DNA from: JAAYPI01 sp963668615
GTDB lineage: Bacteria; Bacteroidota; Bacteroidia; Bacteroidales; Paludibacteraceae
Direction: 5' to 3'
Assembly: GCA_963668615.2 (NCBI GenBank)
Contig: CAXXCL010000003.1
Span: 496,001-560,000 of the forward strand
Length of the DNA stretch: 64,000 nt
Both the position numbers and the translations under genes were made by a program. A model generated the notes under the pieces. That model did no database searches. It was given only the letters and a program-made list of their open reading frames with translations, and had not been told where the DNA came from. Below, piece by piece: positions 32,669 through 42,371 of this stretch. Position 1 is the first letter of the stretch; each line of letters begins with the position of its first letter.

Positions 32669-34810
32669 ATGCATACTACCATAATCACTCTTATTTCAAA
32701 AGAGCTTTCTATTCCAGAAAAGCAAGTGAAAAATACGCTTGAATTACTCCTTGCCGGAAGCACTATTCCTTTTATCAGTCGTTACAGAAAAGAAGTAACA
32801 GGAGCTTTGGATGAAGTTCAAGTTGGTAACATTAAAGATTGGTATGACAAATTTACTGAAATAGAAAAACGTAAAGAAACCATTCTAAAGACGATTCAAG
32901 AACAAGATAAACTAACGTCTGATTTAGAGCAAAAAATAAAGGAATGCTGGGATAGTACCGAATTAGAAGATATTTACTTACCATACAAACCGAAACGAAA
33001 AACACGCGGTGAAGCAGCAAGGGAGAAAGGATTGGAACCACTTGCAAAAATTATGATGAGTCAATATGAAAACAACATTCAAAATCGGGCAAACTCATTC
33101 GTAAAGGGTGATGTAAAAGATGCCAAAGAAGCATTAAAGGGTGCACAAGACATTATTGCTGAGTGGATTAATGAAAGTACAGTCGCAAGAAACAATATTC
33201 GACAAGTATTCATAAGAGATGCTTATATCTCAGCCACCGTTATCAAAGGAAAAGAGGAAGAAGGAAATAAATACCAAGATTATTTTCATGTAAATGAACC
33301 TTTACAAAAATGTAGCTCTCACCGATTATTGGCTATTCGAAGAGGAGAAACGGAAGGGTTTCTGAAAGTTAGCATTAGTCCGAGAGATGAGGAGAAATGT
33401 ATTCAAAAATTGGATGCTATTTTTGTAAAAAATACAACAGAATGCTCACAACTTGTTGCAGAAGCTGCTAAAGACAGCTATAAAAGATTACTAAAGCCTT
33501 CTATTGAAACCGAATTTGCAACAGAAAGCAAACTAAAAGCAGATGCAGAGGCTATACGAGTTTTCGCTGAAAATTTACGGCAATTACTGTTGGCTCCTCC
33601 ATTGGGACAAAAACGAGTTTTGGCAATAGACCCGGGTTATAGAACAGGTTGTAAAGTCATTTGTTTGGATGCCCAAGGTAATCTGGTACACAACGAGACG
33701 ATTTATCCACATCCACCGCAAAATGACACGGCACAAGCGACTCGTAAAATACAAAAGATGGTAGAAGCCTACCAAATAGAATCAATTGCCATAGGAAATG
33801 GAACAGCCGGTAGAGAAACTGAACATTTCATACAAAACATTCGTTATGACCGTGAAGTAAAAGTTTTTGTAGTAAGCGAAAATGGGGCATCTATTTATTC
33901 AGCCTCAAAAATTGCCCGGGAAGAATTTCCTACGTATGATGTTACCGTTCGGGGAGCTGTTTCTATTGGAAGAAGATTGATGGATCCATTAGCGGAATTG
34001 GTAAAAATAGACCCGAAATCAATTGGTGTCGGTCAATATCAGCATGACGTAGACCAAACAAAATTGAAGGATTCGTTGGATAAAACCATCGAAAGTGTTG
34101 TAAACTTAGTAGGAGTCAACCTAAACACAGCCAGCAAATATTTATTGACGTACATTTCAGGGTTAGGACCAACATTGGCTCAAAACATTGTTGATTTTAG
34201 AACTCAAAATGGTGAATTTCATACAAGAAAAGATCTTTTAAAAGTTCCAAGAATGGGAGAAAAAGCATTCGAACAATGTGCAGGGTTTTTACGAATTGCT
34301 AATGCTGCAAATCCATTAGACAATTCTGCAGTGCACCCCGAAAGCTATTATATAGTAGAAAAAATGGCTAACGATTTGAAGTGCGATGTTGATGATTTAA
34401 TCAAAAAGAAAGAACTTCAACAATCGTTGCATCCTGAAAAATATACCGATGAGAAAATAGGTTTACTCACCATTCAAGATATTTTGAAAGAATTGGAAAA
34501 ACCCGGCAGAGACCCTCGACAAGCCATTAAAGTTTTTGAATTTGACCCCAGTATAAAAAAAATAGAAGATTTACGTATAGGAATGATTCTCAACGGAATA
34601 GTAACCAACATCACCAATTTTGGAGCATTTGTAGACATCGGTATTAAAGAAAATGGTTTAGTCCATATTTCACAAATGGCAGAAAGTTATATTTCCAATC
34701 CGACAGGCTTAGTATCCATGCACCAACATATTCAGGTAAAAATACTTGAGGTTGATCTTTCTAAAAAAAGGATACAACTTTCGATGAGATTAGGTGAAAA
34801 TCAAAATTAA
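32669..34810 (+). CDS. tex: Tex family S1 RNA-binding protein
   Basis: A 713-residue cytoplasmic nucleic-acid-binding protein. The order is: helical Tex N-terminal domain (ELSIPEKQVKNTLELLLAGSTIPFISRYRKEVTGALDE), YqgF/RNase H-like domain near 320-450 (KRVLAIDPGYRTGCKV), helix-hairpin-helix region near 480-560, and C-terminal S1 domain from about 630 (GMILNGIVTNITNFGAFVDIGIKENGLVHISQM). Full normal length. Known members affect transcription and RNA handling, but the exact role is unclear. Confidence 0.95.
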   Translation: MHTTIITLISKELSIPEKQVKNTLELLLAGSTIPFISRYRKEVTGALDEVQVGNIKDWYDKFTEIEKRKETILKTIQEQDKLTSDLEQKIKECWDSTELEDIYLPYKPKRKTRGEAAREKGLEPLAKIMMSQYENNIQNRANSFVKGDVKDAKEALKGAQDIIAEWINESTVARNNIRQVFIRDAYISATVIKGKEEEGNKYQDYFHVNEPLQKCSSHRLLAIRRGETEGFLKVSISPRDEEKCIQKLDAIFVKNTTECSQLVAEAAKDSYKRLLKPSIETEFATESKLKADAEAIRVFAENLRQLLLAPPLGQKRVLAIDPGYRTGCKVICLDAQGNLVHNETIYPHPPQNDTAQATRKIQKMVEAYQIESIAIGNGTAGRETEHFIQNIRYDREVKVFVVSENGASIYSASKIAREEFPTYDVTVRGAVSIGRRLMDPLAELVKIDPKSIGVGQYQHDVDQTKLKDSLDKTIESVVNLVGVNLNTASKYLLTYISGLGPTLAQNIVDFRTQNGEFHTRKDLLKVPRMGEKAFEQCAGFLRIANAANPLDNSAVHPESYYIVEKMANDLKCDVDDLIKKKELQQSLHPEKYTDEKIGLLTIQDILKELEKPGRDPRQAIKVFEFDPSIKKIEDLRIGMILNGIVTNITNFGAFVDIGIKENGLVHISQMAESYISNPTGLVSMHQHIQVKILEVDLSKKRIQLSMRLGENQN

Positions 34811-34827
34811 AAATTATTTGGCAACGA

Positions 34828-35988
34828 TTATTTAAACTTCTCAAAACTCACAGGCACTTTGTTCAAAGCGTCTTCTTCTCGTTGCATCTTTTTTGTATAT
34901 ATAGCAATGATGTAATATGGTTTGGGAATAACTTTATATTCTTTGCTCGTGTTTTTGATTTCACTATCTAAATATAATTTCGATTCAATCGAAGAAAAAT
35001 ATTGTGAATCGCCCTTTTTATTTTTAGTGGTCATTTTCATATAAAATTTATACTTACATTCAGAAATATAATAGCTCTGTCCAATTTTATCATACTTAGT
35101 GTGACTGCTTGTAATCCAGGTATTATAATGAAAACCTTGATTCGATACCACATCTCGTAAAATTGATGAAGTCTGTATTTTTATATTGGAATCAGTTCCT
35201 AAATTTCTTTCTGCTTCAATAATAATATTATTCAACGTATCAATCAGAACATAACCTTCATCATCTTTAAACTTTTTAGAAGTAAATACCAATTGAACAA
35301 TATTAGTATTTTCGCTTTCAAAAGAAATATTTTGACTGAAATTATTCTCCTTTATAAATTTCTTGTCAAAAGAATTTATAAAGTCGTTATATAACATCCT
35401 TTTTAAATTAGAAAAATCCACTCCTGCGGTTTTGTCCTTATACTTTATCGTATTATTCTGTGCATCAAGGTAATACTTTGAACTATTTGACAACTTGGGC
35501 ACTAATAAATTACCATTACTTTTAAAAGCATATCCATTTGAGTCAGTCAATGTATACGTTTCATATTTGTAGGCTAACGCTTTTTCTATTGTTTGGTAAT
35601 GTTGAGACTTCTGTTCTGCGATTCTATTCAGGACTCTTTTTATCCATGCCGGCTCACTATTACTAACAACCACCTCATCTAACATAACAGTTGTTGGCAT
35701 TAAATGAATTGTATCGCTCAAATCCGATTTCTTAATTTCAGATTTTTCGTAATTCATATGGACAAAAAACAGCGTTTGAAAAGGAAAATCAACAGAAAAC
35801 TCTCCTTTTTCATCACTCATGGTTCCAAATGTTTTATCTCCATTCGTTGTGTATATACTGACATATGGAATTGGTTGACGCGATTCTTTATCAACGAGGA
35901 TGCCATTAGTTTGTGCCAATAATAATTGTCCGGTCATTATTAATAAAATAGATGACAGCAATATGGTTTTTTGTTTCGTTGATTTCAT
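34828..35988 (-). CDS. Carboxypeptidase-regulatory-like (CarboxypepD_reg) envelope protein
   Basis: A 386-residue protein. The start is chosen at ATG 35988 (MKSTKQKTILLSSILLIMTGQLLLAQ) because it opens a signal peptide. Residues about 27-110 form a CarboxypepD_reg-like beta-sandwich (GILVDKESRQPIPYVSIYTTNGDKTFGTMSDEKGEFSV), the domain also found at the start of SusC-type receptors. It ends in VMLDEVVV. The rest (about 110-386) is strand-rich, similar to other Bacteroidota proteins of unknown function that follow this domain. No TonB receptor barrel follows. Last gene of the prfC group, 86 bp after gumN-type gene. Confidence 0.7.
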   Translation of the reverse strand: MKSTKQKTILLSSILLIMTGQLLLAQTNGILVDKESRQPIPYVSIYTTNGDKTFGTMSDEKGEFSVDFPFQTLFFVHMNYEKSEIKKSDLSDTIHLMPTTVMLDEVVVSNSEPAWIKRVLNRIAEQKSQHYQTIEKALAYKYETYTLTDSNGYAFKSNGNLLVPKLSNSSKYYLDAQNNTIKYKDKTAGVDFSNLKRMLYNDFINSFDKKFIKENNFSQNISFESENTNIVQLVFTSKKFKDDEGYVLIDTLNNIIIEAERNLGTDSNIKIQTSSILRDVVSNQGFHYNTWITSSHTKYDKIGQSYYISECKYKFYMKMTTKNKKGDSQYFSSIESKLYLDSEIKNTSKEYKVIPKPYYIIAIYTKKMQREEDALNKVPVSFEKFK

Positions 35989-36073
35989 AATAATCTTCTC
36001 TAACTTGTAATTATGCCTAAAAAATTGTTGGAGAATAACTTTTTGATGACTATTATTTGTCAAAAATAATGGA

Positions 36074-36943
36074 TTATTTGACCTGTTCGATAGTGTAGCC
36101 TTTATCTTGCAATTTTTTTAACAATCCATCAGGTCCATACAAATGTGCTAATCCGACAACCATAAATTCTATGGGCTCATCGGTTAAATAAGATTCAATT
36201 TTAGTAAGCCAATTATCATTTCTTTCAATCAGCAAAGAATTATAGACGGTAGGGAAAGCTTCTTTTGTTGCTTTCATTTGTTTTTCAGTTTCATCCGAAG
36301 TTCCTCTTCTCCAATCCGTAACAAGAAAAAGCAAGTCCTTTTCGGTATTTTCTAAATCCTTGAGAGAATATAAAACAAATTCGTTTTCATATCCTTCTCC
36401 CATTCCAAACAATACACTTATTTGGTAGTCAACCGTTTCGAGAAACTCGATTTTCTTACCAACCTCTTTAGCCTTAGAAAAATAATACGCATCAACACCT
36501 TCGGGAGAAAAGCCAAGTTGTTGTAATTGCCCCACACTAAGAATAGAAATAGCCATAGAAGGCTTGAACTTTTTCAATCGCTCCATTGGCAAAGAATACT
36601 GTTCAGCCTTTTCTTTCAATAGCTTATATGTTTCGGGAGCCAATACAGATTGTAAGGTTGTAGTATCTGTAAATATCGCCTTTGCCATCATTTTTTTTAC
36701 GGTAGCAGGGGTTGACATTTCTTCCAAATCCGTTTCCAAAATAAGCTTATCCGATTTTTCAAAAGCCATTTCATATTCTAAAGGCAAAGGATAATCCGAA
36801 GGTCGTAAAAAATGAATACTTCCAGCCAAATACAAAGTATTTTCGCCTTTGCTTACTTTCCAAACAGAGGATTGGGAAAAGCAAAAACCAACAGAAACTA
36901 TACCGGCAACAAGTAAAGCTATACGTTTTTTTACTAACAACAT
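36074..36943 (-). CDS. TraB/GumN family protein
   Basis: A 289-residue secreted protein (signal peptide to about residue 23, VGFCFSQ). Motifs of the TraB/GumN family are present: LAGSIHFLRPSDYPLP (about 39-54) and, near the C-terminus, FMVVGLAHLYGPDGLLKKLQDKGY. The family (TIKI-like) includes eukaryotic metalloproteases using conserved GxxH motifs, but activity of bacterial members is mostly untested. It starts 6 bp after the aminotransferase gene, so they are co-transcribed. Confidence 0.85.
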   Translation of the reverse strand: MLLVKKRIALLVAGIVSVGFCFSQSSVWKVSKGENTLYLAGSIHFLRPSDYPLPLEYEMAFEKSDKLILETDLEEMSTPATVKKMMAKAIFTDTTTLQSVLAPETYKLLKEKAEQYSLPMERLKKFKPSMAISILSVGQLQQLGFSPEGVDAYYFSKAKEVGKKIEFLETVDYQISVLFGMGEGYENEFVLYSLKDLENTEKDLLFLVTDWRRGTSDETEKQMKATKEAFPTVYNSLLIERNDNWLTKIESYLTDEPIEFMVVGLAHLYGPDGLLKKLQDKGYTIEQVK

Positions 36944-36949
36944 CCGATT

Positions 36950-38095
36950 TTATTTTGGTTGAATGGTTTGTAAATATTTTTCCAATCTGTCCATTCCTTC
37001 CTTGATATTTTCCATCGAATTGGCGTAAGAAAAGCGTACAAAGCCCTCTCCTGCGATACCAAAATCAATGCCCGGAGTAATTCCTACATGAGCATTTTCC
37101 AAAACATCAAAAGAAAACTTATAACTGTTTTTGGTAAACTTACGGGCATCACAAAAAATGTAAAACGCCCCTTGTGGTTCCGAATAAATAACAAATCCCA
37201 TGGCTTTTAGACGTTCCACCATATACAAACGACGTTCATTGTAAGTAGCATTCATTTTCTGCACATCTTTCTGTGCAGAGCGTAATGCGACAATACCCCC
37301 ACGTTGGGCACAGCTAGGGGCACAAATAAACAAATTTTGTTGCAATATTTGAAGCGAACGCATATGTTCCTTAGGGGCAATAAGGTAACCAAGACGCAAA
37401 CCGGTCATGGCAAAACGCTTGGAAAATCCATTGATAACAAATGCCTTATCCGTAAATTCCAAAATACTTTTAGCCCTTCCTTCGTACGTTAGTCCATGAT
37501 AAATTTCATCGGAGATGATAGGAATATTTAACCTTGACAGTTCTGTAAAAACAGAGTCATGTATTAAATTTCCGACCGGGTTCATCGGAGAATTAACAAT
37601 GATGGCACGGGTACGTTGGGTAATGGATTTTTTTATATCCTCCATATTGTACTGAAAATTATTTTCAGGCTTTAGAGGCACAAATACCGGATTAGCTTGG
37701 CATGCCAATGTGAAATTTCGATAGCAAGGATAACCAGGATTAGACATAATAATTTCAGCGTCATTATCGCACAAAAGCATTAGTGCCAACAATATAGCAG
37801 GAGAAGAACCGGAAGTAACCACAATGCAATCGGGGTCAACTGTCACATCATACTCTTTTTTATAAAAACGAGCTATTTCTTCTCGCAACTCAGGGTCTCC
37901 CAATGAGTGAGTGTAGTGTGTAATTCCTTGATTATAAGCATCTTTTATAGTCTTTGTAATACATGATGGTGTATTAAAATCAGGTTCTCCTACTTCCAAA
38001 TGAATAATATGGACACCTTTGCGTTCCATTTCATTTGCTTTTTCTAAGACATCCATTACGATAAAGGGTGTCATTTGCTTTACAAGAGGGTTCAA
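36950..38095 (-). CDS. PLP-dependent class I aminotransferase
   Basis: A 381-residue cytoplasmic fold-type I aminotransferase. It has LEVGEPDFNTP (33-43), SNPGYPCYRN (118-127), the Asp-x-x-Tyr pair DEIYHGL and Schiff-base Lys 226 in NGFSKRFAMTGLRLGY. The pattern is that of aspartate/alanine/aromatic-type aminotransferases (subgroup I-gamma). The substrate cannot be set from sequence. It follows cvfB by 12 bp. Confidence 0.88.
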   Translation of the reverse strand: MNPLVKQMTPFIVMDVLEKANEMERKGVHIIHLEVGEPDFNTPSCITKTIKDAYNQGITHYTHSLGDPELREEIARFYKKEYDVTVDPDCIVVTSGSSPAILLALMLLCDNDAEIIMSNPGYPCYRNFTLACQANPVFVPLKPENNFQYNMEDIKKSITQRTRAIIVNSPMNPVGNLIHDSVFTELSRLNIPIISDEIYHGLTYEGRAKSILEFTDKAFVINGFSKRFAMTGLRLGYLIAPKEHMRSLQILQQNLFICAPSCAQRGGIVALRSAQKDVQKMNATYNERRLYMVERLKAMGFVIYSEPQGAFYIFCDARKFTKNSYKFSFDVLENAHVGITPGIDFGIAGEGFVRFSYANSMENIKEGMDRLEKYLQTIQPK

Positions 38096-38107
38096 TGTAT
38101 TCTAAAT

Positions 38108-38941
38108 TTATTTTTTAATCAATCGTATTCCTTCTTCTTCAATACTTATCAAGCGTTTTTTGTATAAATCGCCGACCGCTTTTTTATACATTTTTTTGCT
38201 GATACCGTAAATGGAGTATATCTCCTCTGCTGGAGTTTTATCAGTAGTAGCCAAGAAGCCTCCTGCTTTTTGCAATCTAACGAGCAAATTTTCCGATTCT
38301 CCAACAATTTGCTGAAAACCTGATTTTTGCAAACGAAGATCAACTTTTCCGTCTTCCCGTATTTGCTTAACATATCCTTTCACTCTTTGTCCGACATAAA
38401 GAGGCTTAAAAACTTCATTCTCGTACAAAAGACCTAAAAATTTGTTGTTGATAATAGCCTTGTAGCCCAAATCTGTTTTTTTACAAACAAGTAGATCAAC
38501 CTCAGTCTCCGGTTCAGCCTCAAAAGGTTCTTTAGCCGTAAATTTTTCTACCTTAGCAGAAGCGGCTATGCGGTTGGTCTTTTCATCGAGGTAAATGTAC
38601 ACTACCGCAGTATCACCCTCTTCCAAATTGATTTTCTGCTCGCTAAAAGGCACCAACAAATCTTTCATCAATCCCCAATCCAAAAAAGCTCCATATTTAG
38701 ATACAGACTTTACTTTCAGTGCCGCAAAATCACCCACTTGAGCAAAAGGTTTTTCGGTCGTTGCAATGGGTCTATCTTCCGAATCAACATACAAGAATAC
38801 CTCTACAGTATCTCCATCTTCACAATTTTCAGGCACATAACGAATGGGCATAAGTACCTCCCCCAATTCCTCACCATCAAGATAGACACCAAAATCCACA
38901 TGTTTCACAACTCTCATAGAGTTGAATTTTCCTATTTCCAT
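38108..38941 (-). CDS. cvfB: CvfB-family S1-like RNA-binding protein
   Basis: A 277-residue cytoplasmic protein made of several S1-like beta-barrels and a C-terminal winged helix. GVYLDGEELGEVLMP, then GAFLDWGLMKDLLVPFSEQ, and near the end EEIYSIYGISKKMYKKAVGDLYKK, are characteristic of CvfB/YitL. In Staphylococcus aureus CvfB binds RNA and affects virulence gene expression; the role here is unknown. It lies 33 bp after prfC. Confidence 0.88.
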   Translation of the reverse strand: MEIGKFNSMRVVKHVDFGVYLDGEELGEVLMPIRYVPENCEDGDTVEVFLYVDSEDRPIATTEKPFAQVGDFAALKVKSVSKYGAFLDWGLMKDLLVPFSEQKINLEEGDTAVVYIYLDEKTNRIAASAKVEKFTAKEPFEAEPETEVDLLVCKKTDLGYKAIINNKFLGLLYENEVFKPLYVGQRVKGYVKQIREDGKVDLRLQKSGFQQIVGESENLLVRLQKAGGFLATTDKTPAEEIYSIYGISKKMYKKAVGDLYKKRLISIEEEGIRLIKK

Positions 38942-38974
38942 TTAATTTTAATTAAGTTCGCTTTATCTGGAAAA

Positions 38975-40552
38975 TTAAAATTCGGACGAAAAATGGAAGC
39001 GAATGCTTTTAAAATCATTTTGAGCCATTTGCAACATGTACCCTGAATCTGCAAGAAAAACATCTCTGTTTTCTTTGTCCTTTGCCATGTATTGGTATTT
39101 CCGTTTTTTAAAATTTTCTAATTCTTCTTTATCATCACTTTCTATCCAACAAGCTTTGTATAAATTAATCGGTTCCCATTTACACTGTGCATTGTATTCG
39201 TGAAGAAGACGATATTGTATTACCTCAAACTGTAATTGACCCACAGTTCCAACAATTTTTCTGCCATTAAACTGATTAACAAATAATTGGGCAACGCCCT
39301 CATCCATAAGTTGTTCTATACCCTTGTTCAGTTGTTTGGCTTTCATCGGATCGGCATTTTCAATATACTTAAACATTTCCGGAGAGAAGCTAGGTAATCC
39401 TTTGAAGTGAATATCTTCTCCGGACGACAAACTATCGCCAATTTTAAACGTTCCCGTATCAGGTAACCCAATAATATCTCCCGCAAAAGCCTCATCTACA
39501 GTTTCTTTCTTCTGAGCCATAAATGCTGTTGGAGAGGAAAATTTCATCAATTTTTTATGACGAATATGTCTGTAATTCACATTTCTTTCAAATTTTCCGG
39601 AGCAAATCTTAACAAAGGCTATGCAACTTCGATGATTTGGATCCATATTGGCATGAATTTTAAAGACAAATCCGGAGAAGGCTTCTTCATCAGGATTTAC
39701 GGTGCGTTCCAATGCCTCAACAGGCAGCGGCGATGGTGCTATCTCGACAAAACAATCAAGCAACTCTTTTACCCCAAAATTATTCAATGCACTACCAAAA
39801 AATACAGGAGCCAGTTCTCCTGCCAAATATTTTTTTGTATCGAATTCGGAATAAACACCCTCTATCAACTCTAAATCTTCCCTTAATTTGGAAGCATTTT
39901 TCTCCCCTATATATTTTTCCAACTCCTTGCTATTCAAATCGGTAAAGGCTACAGATTCGGTTATTGTCTGTTTATTAGGAGTATATAAATCAAGCCCTTT
40001 TTTATGAATATTATAAACACCCTTAAAACCTGCACCAATATTAATTGGCCAACTTAACGGACGTACATGAATACCAAGTTCACTTTCTATTTCATCCAAT
40101 AAATCGAAAGGATCTTTCCCTTCTCTATCCATTTTATTAACAAACACCATGACAGGAGTTTTTCTCATACGGCAAACCTGCATCAATTTACGAGTTTGTG
40201 TTTCGACTCCCTTTGCCGTATCAATGACAATAATTACACTATCAACGGCAGTAAGCGTACGGAAAGTATCTTCAGCAAAATCTTGGTGACCCGGGGTATC
40301 CAAAATATTGATTTTGTAATCCCTATATTCAAAACCCATAACAGACGTAGCAACTGATATTCCACGTTGCTTTTCAATTTCCATCCAATCGGAAGTGGCT
40401 GTTTTTTTAATTTTGTTCGATTTTACAGCACCTGCAATATGTATTGCACCCCCAAAAAGCAATAATTTTTCGGTAAGAGTTGTTTTACCGGCATCAGGGT
40501 GACTAATAATAGCAAAAGTTCGACGACGTTTTATTTCTTCGTTAAAAGTCAT
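38975..40552 (-). CDS. prfC: Peptide chain release factor 3
   Basis: A 525-residue GTPase that recycles release factors 1 and 2 from the ribosome. The P-loop SHPDAGKTT (18-26), the switch region DTPGHQDFAEDTFRTL and NKMDREGKDPFDLLDEIE, together with normal length, are diagnostic of RF3 rather than EF-G. First gene of a minus-strand group that continues with cvfB and the aminotransferase. Confidence 0.96.
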   Translation of the reverse strand: MTFNEEIKRRRTFAIISHPDAGKTTLTEKLLLFGGAIHIAGAVKSNKIKKTATSDWMEIEKQRGISVATSVMGFEYRDYKINILDTPGHQDFAEDTFRTLTAVDSVIIVIDTAKGVETQTRKLMQVCRMRKTPVMVFVNKMDREGKDPFDLLDEIESELGIHVRPLSWPINIGAGFKGVYNIHKKGLDLYTPNKQTITESVAFTDLNSKELEKYIGEKNASKLREDLELIEGVYSEFDTKKYLAGELAPVFFGSALNNFGVKELLDCFVEIAPSPLPVEALERTVNPDEEAFSGFVFKIHANMDPNHRSCIAFVKICSGKFERNVNYRHIRHKKLMKFSSPTAFMAQKKETVDEAFAGDIIGLPDTGTFKIGDSLSSGEDIHFKGLPSFSPEMFKYIENADPMKAKQLNKGIEQLMDEGVAQLFVNQFNGRKIVGTVGQLQFEVIQYRLLHEYNAQCKWEPINLYKACWIESDDKEELENFKKRKYQYMAKDKENRDVFLADSGYMLQMAQNDFKSIRFHFSSEF

Positions 40553-40578
40553 TGTGTAAAGTTACTGATTTGAGGCTA

Positions 40579-40610
40579 CAAAGATAATAAATTTAGTGCC
40601 AAGTGAACAA
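40579..40610 (-). promoter_or_regulatory. Bacteroidota-type promoter of prfC
   Basis: Minus strand TTG (40610-40608), 21-bp spacer, TATCTTTG (40586-40579), an exact -7 box, 26 bp upstream of the ATG. Confidence 0.6.
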
Positions 40611-40703
40611 TGTCAGAAGGACAAAAAGGTCTATTTCTCTGTTAACAGTGAGTTGCTTATGTAAATCTTAAATTCAAATGCTTACTTTTCACAACTTTTT
40701 CAT

Positions 40704-40711
40704 TACTTTTG
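40704..40711 (+). promoter_or_regulatory. -7 box upstream of the heptose operon
   Basis: TACTTTTG, an exact TAnnTTTG box, 48 bp before the GTG start of hddA; no good -33 element is visible. Confidence 0.4.
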
Positions 40712-40759
40712 TACTACTTGTATTGTATTTAGAGAACAACCCTTAAACGTTAAAAGAAA

Positions 40760-41800
40760 GTGCTATATAGAAGTAAAGCTCCTTTTCGATTAGGAATTGC
40801 GGGAGGCGGAACGGATGTTTCTCCCTACTCCGACTTATACGGCGGAGCCATTTTAAACGTAACGGTGAATATGTATGCATATGCGAACATACGTCCTTTG
40901 GACAACGGTAAAATTCGGTTTGTGCATATCAATGAAGACATTACAGAAGAAATTGATTCGACGGCTGTCTTGTCTTTTCTAGAAAAAGATTCTCTTTTAC
41001 TTCAAAAGGGAATTTATAATTCAATCGTCAAAAAATTCAACAATAATAAGCCTTTATCATTCGAATTAACCACCTATATGGATGTTCCGACAGGGTCAGG
41101 ATTGGGTACTTCATCCACCTTGGTAGTGGCTATTTTGGGTGCTTTTTCCGAATGGCTGAAACTACCCTTGGGACAATATGATTTAGCACATTATGCCTAC
41201 GAAATTGAACGGATTGATTTGGGCATGGCAGGAGGAAAACAGGATCAATATGCAGCCACATTCGGTGGAGTCAATTTTATGGAATTTAATGAGGAGGACA
41301 AAGTGATTGTTAATCCATTACGCATCCAAAATGAGTTGCTTCAGGAATGGGGTTTGAATACAGTATTATTTTACACTAACCTACAACGAGTATCCGCCAA
41401 AATTATTGAAGAACAATCGGAAAATGTGCGTAAAAACGATGAGCAATCTGTTGAAGCCATGCACAATGTAAAAAAAGAAGCTTATCGCATAAAAAACTGC
41501 TTGCTAAGAAGTGAATTGAATGAACTTGGCAAAGCCCTCAATACCAGTTGGGTAAACAAGAAAAAAATGGCTCACAATATTTCGAATTCTTCCATTGACA
41601 TGATTTATGAAACAGCAATCAACAATGGAGCTCTGGGAGGAAAAATATCAGGTGCCGGTGGTGGGGGGTTTATGTTCTTTTATTGCCCCGGAACAAGTCG
41701 TTTTCAGGTGGTGAAAGCTCTTACAGAATTACATATCGGACATGTATGTCCGTTCGAATTTAGCAAATACGGATTGAAAACATGGACAGTCAAAAACTAA
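40760..41800 (+). CDS. hddA: D-glycero-alpha-D-manno-heptose 7-phosphate kinase
   Basis: A 346-residue GHMP kinase that phosphorylates heptose 7-phosphate at C1 in GDP-heptose synthesis. It begins at a GTG (40760) preceded by the purine-rich AAAAGAAA; the protein start MLYRSKAPFRLGIAGGGTD aligns with HddA openings, and no ATG is suitably placed. The ATP loop VPTGSGLGTSST is at 109-120 and GKISGAGGGGFMFF near the end. It overlaps gmhA by 19 bp. Confidence 0.93.
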   Translation: MLYRSKAPFRLGIAGGGTDVSPYSDLYGGAILNVTVNMYAYANIRPLDNGKIRFVHINEDITEEIDSTAVLSFLEKDSLLLQKGIYNSIVKKFNNNKPLSFELTTYMDVPTGSGLGTSSTLVVAILGAFSEWLKLPLGQYDLAHYAYEIERIDLGMAGGKQDQYAATFGGVNFMEFNEEDKVIVNPLRIQNELLQEWGLNTVLFYTNLQRVSAKIIEEQSENVRKNDEQSVEAMHNVKKEAYRIKNCLLRSELNELGKALNTSWVNKKKMAHNISNSSIDMIYETAINNGALGGKISGAGGGGFMFFYCPGTSRFQVVKALTELHIGHVCPFEFSKYGLKTWTVKN

Positions 41801-42369
41801 TCGGACTACGATTACAACAGCATCAAGAAGTCATCTCTTTGGTACAAAACGATGATTCTTTGAAAAACACACTGAGCAGCATAATAGAAACCATAGTTGC
41901 TTGTTTTAAGACAGACAATAAAGTTTATTTTTGCGGAAACGGAGGTAGTGCCTCCGACGCACAGCACTTAGCAGCCGAATTTTCAGGCAGATTTTATTTG
42001 GATAGAGCTAGTTTGCCTTCCGAAGCATTGCATTGTAACACGTCTTACCTCACTGCTGTTGCCAATGACTATTCTTACGATTTGATTTATTCTCGCCTTG
42101 TTTCGGGAGTTGGCAGAAAGGGTGATATCTTAGTAGGACTTTCGACATCAGGAAATTCCAAAAACATTGTTGAGGCTTTTAAAACAGCTAAGGGAAAAGA
42201 AATGTTGACCATAGCTCTCATTGGAGAAAAAAAAGGAGATATGGAAGCTTTCAGCGACTATATTATCCATGTTCCGAGTAGTGATACTCCACGCATACAA
42301 GAAACCCATATTTTATTGGGACATATCATTTGCGAAATGGTTGAATCGGCAATTTTTGGCAAAAAATAA
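41782..42369 (+). CDS. gmhA: Sedoheptulose-7-phosphate isomerase
   Basis: A 195-residue SIS-domain enzyme making glycero-manno-heptose 7-phosphate from sedoheptulose 7-phosphate. CGNGGSASDAQHLAAEF (51-67) holds the metal/catalytic His 62 and Glu 66; LSTSGNSKN and ETHILLGHIICE are the other GmhA motifs. The ATG at 41782 lies inside hddA, and hddC starts 2 bp after the stop, so translation is coupled throughout. Confidence 0.95.
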   Translation: MDSQKLIGLRLQQHQEVISLVQNDDSLKNTLSSIIETIVACFKTDNKVYFCGNGGSASDAQHLAAEFSGRFYLDRASLPSEALHCNTSYLTAVANDYSYDLIYSRLVSGVGRKGDILVGLSTSGNSKNIVEAFKTAKGKEMLTIALIGEKKGDMEAFSDYIIHVPSSDTPRIQETHILLGHIICEMVESAIFGKK

Positions 42370-42371
42370 TC

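Noticed and set aside
40553..40759. Riboswitch or leader peptide ahead of the heptose operon
   Set aside because: Only a promoter box is visible; no conserved aptamer pattern or paired terminator could be drawn.
40760..40762. hddA as a truncated gene because it lacks an ATG
   Set aside because: The GTG start is preceded by a purine-rich stretch and the protein start aligns with HddA, so the gene is intact.
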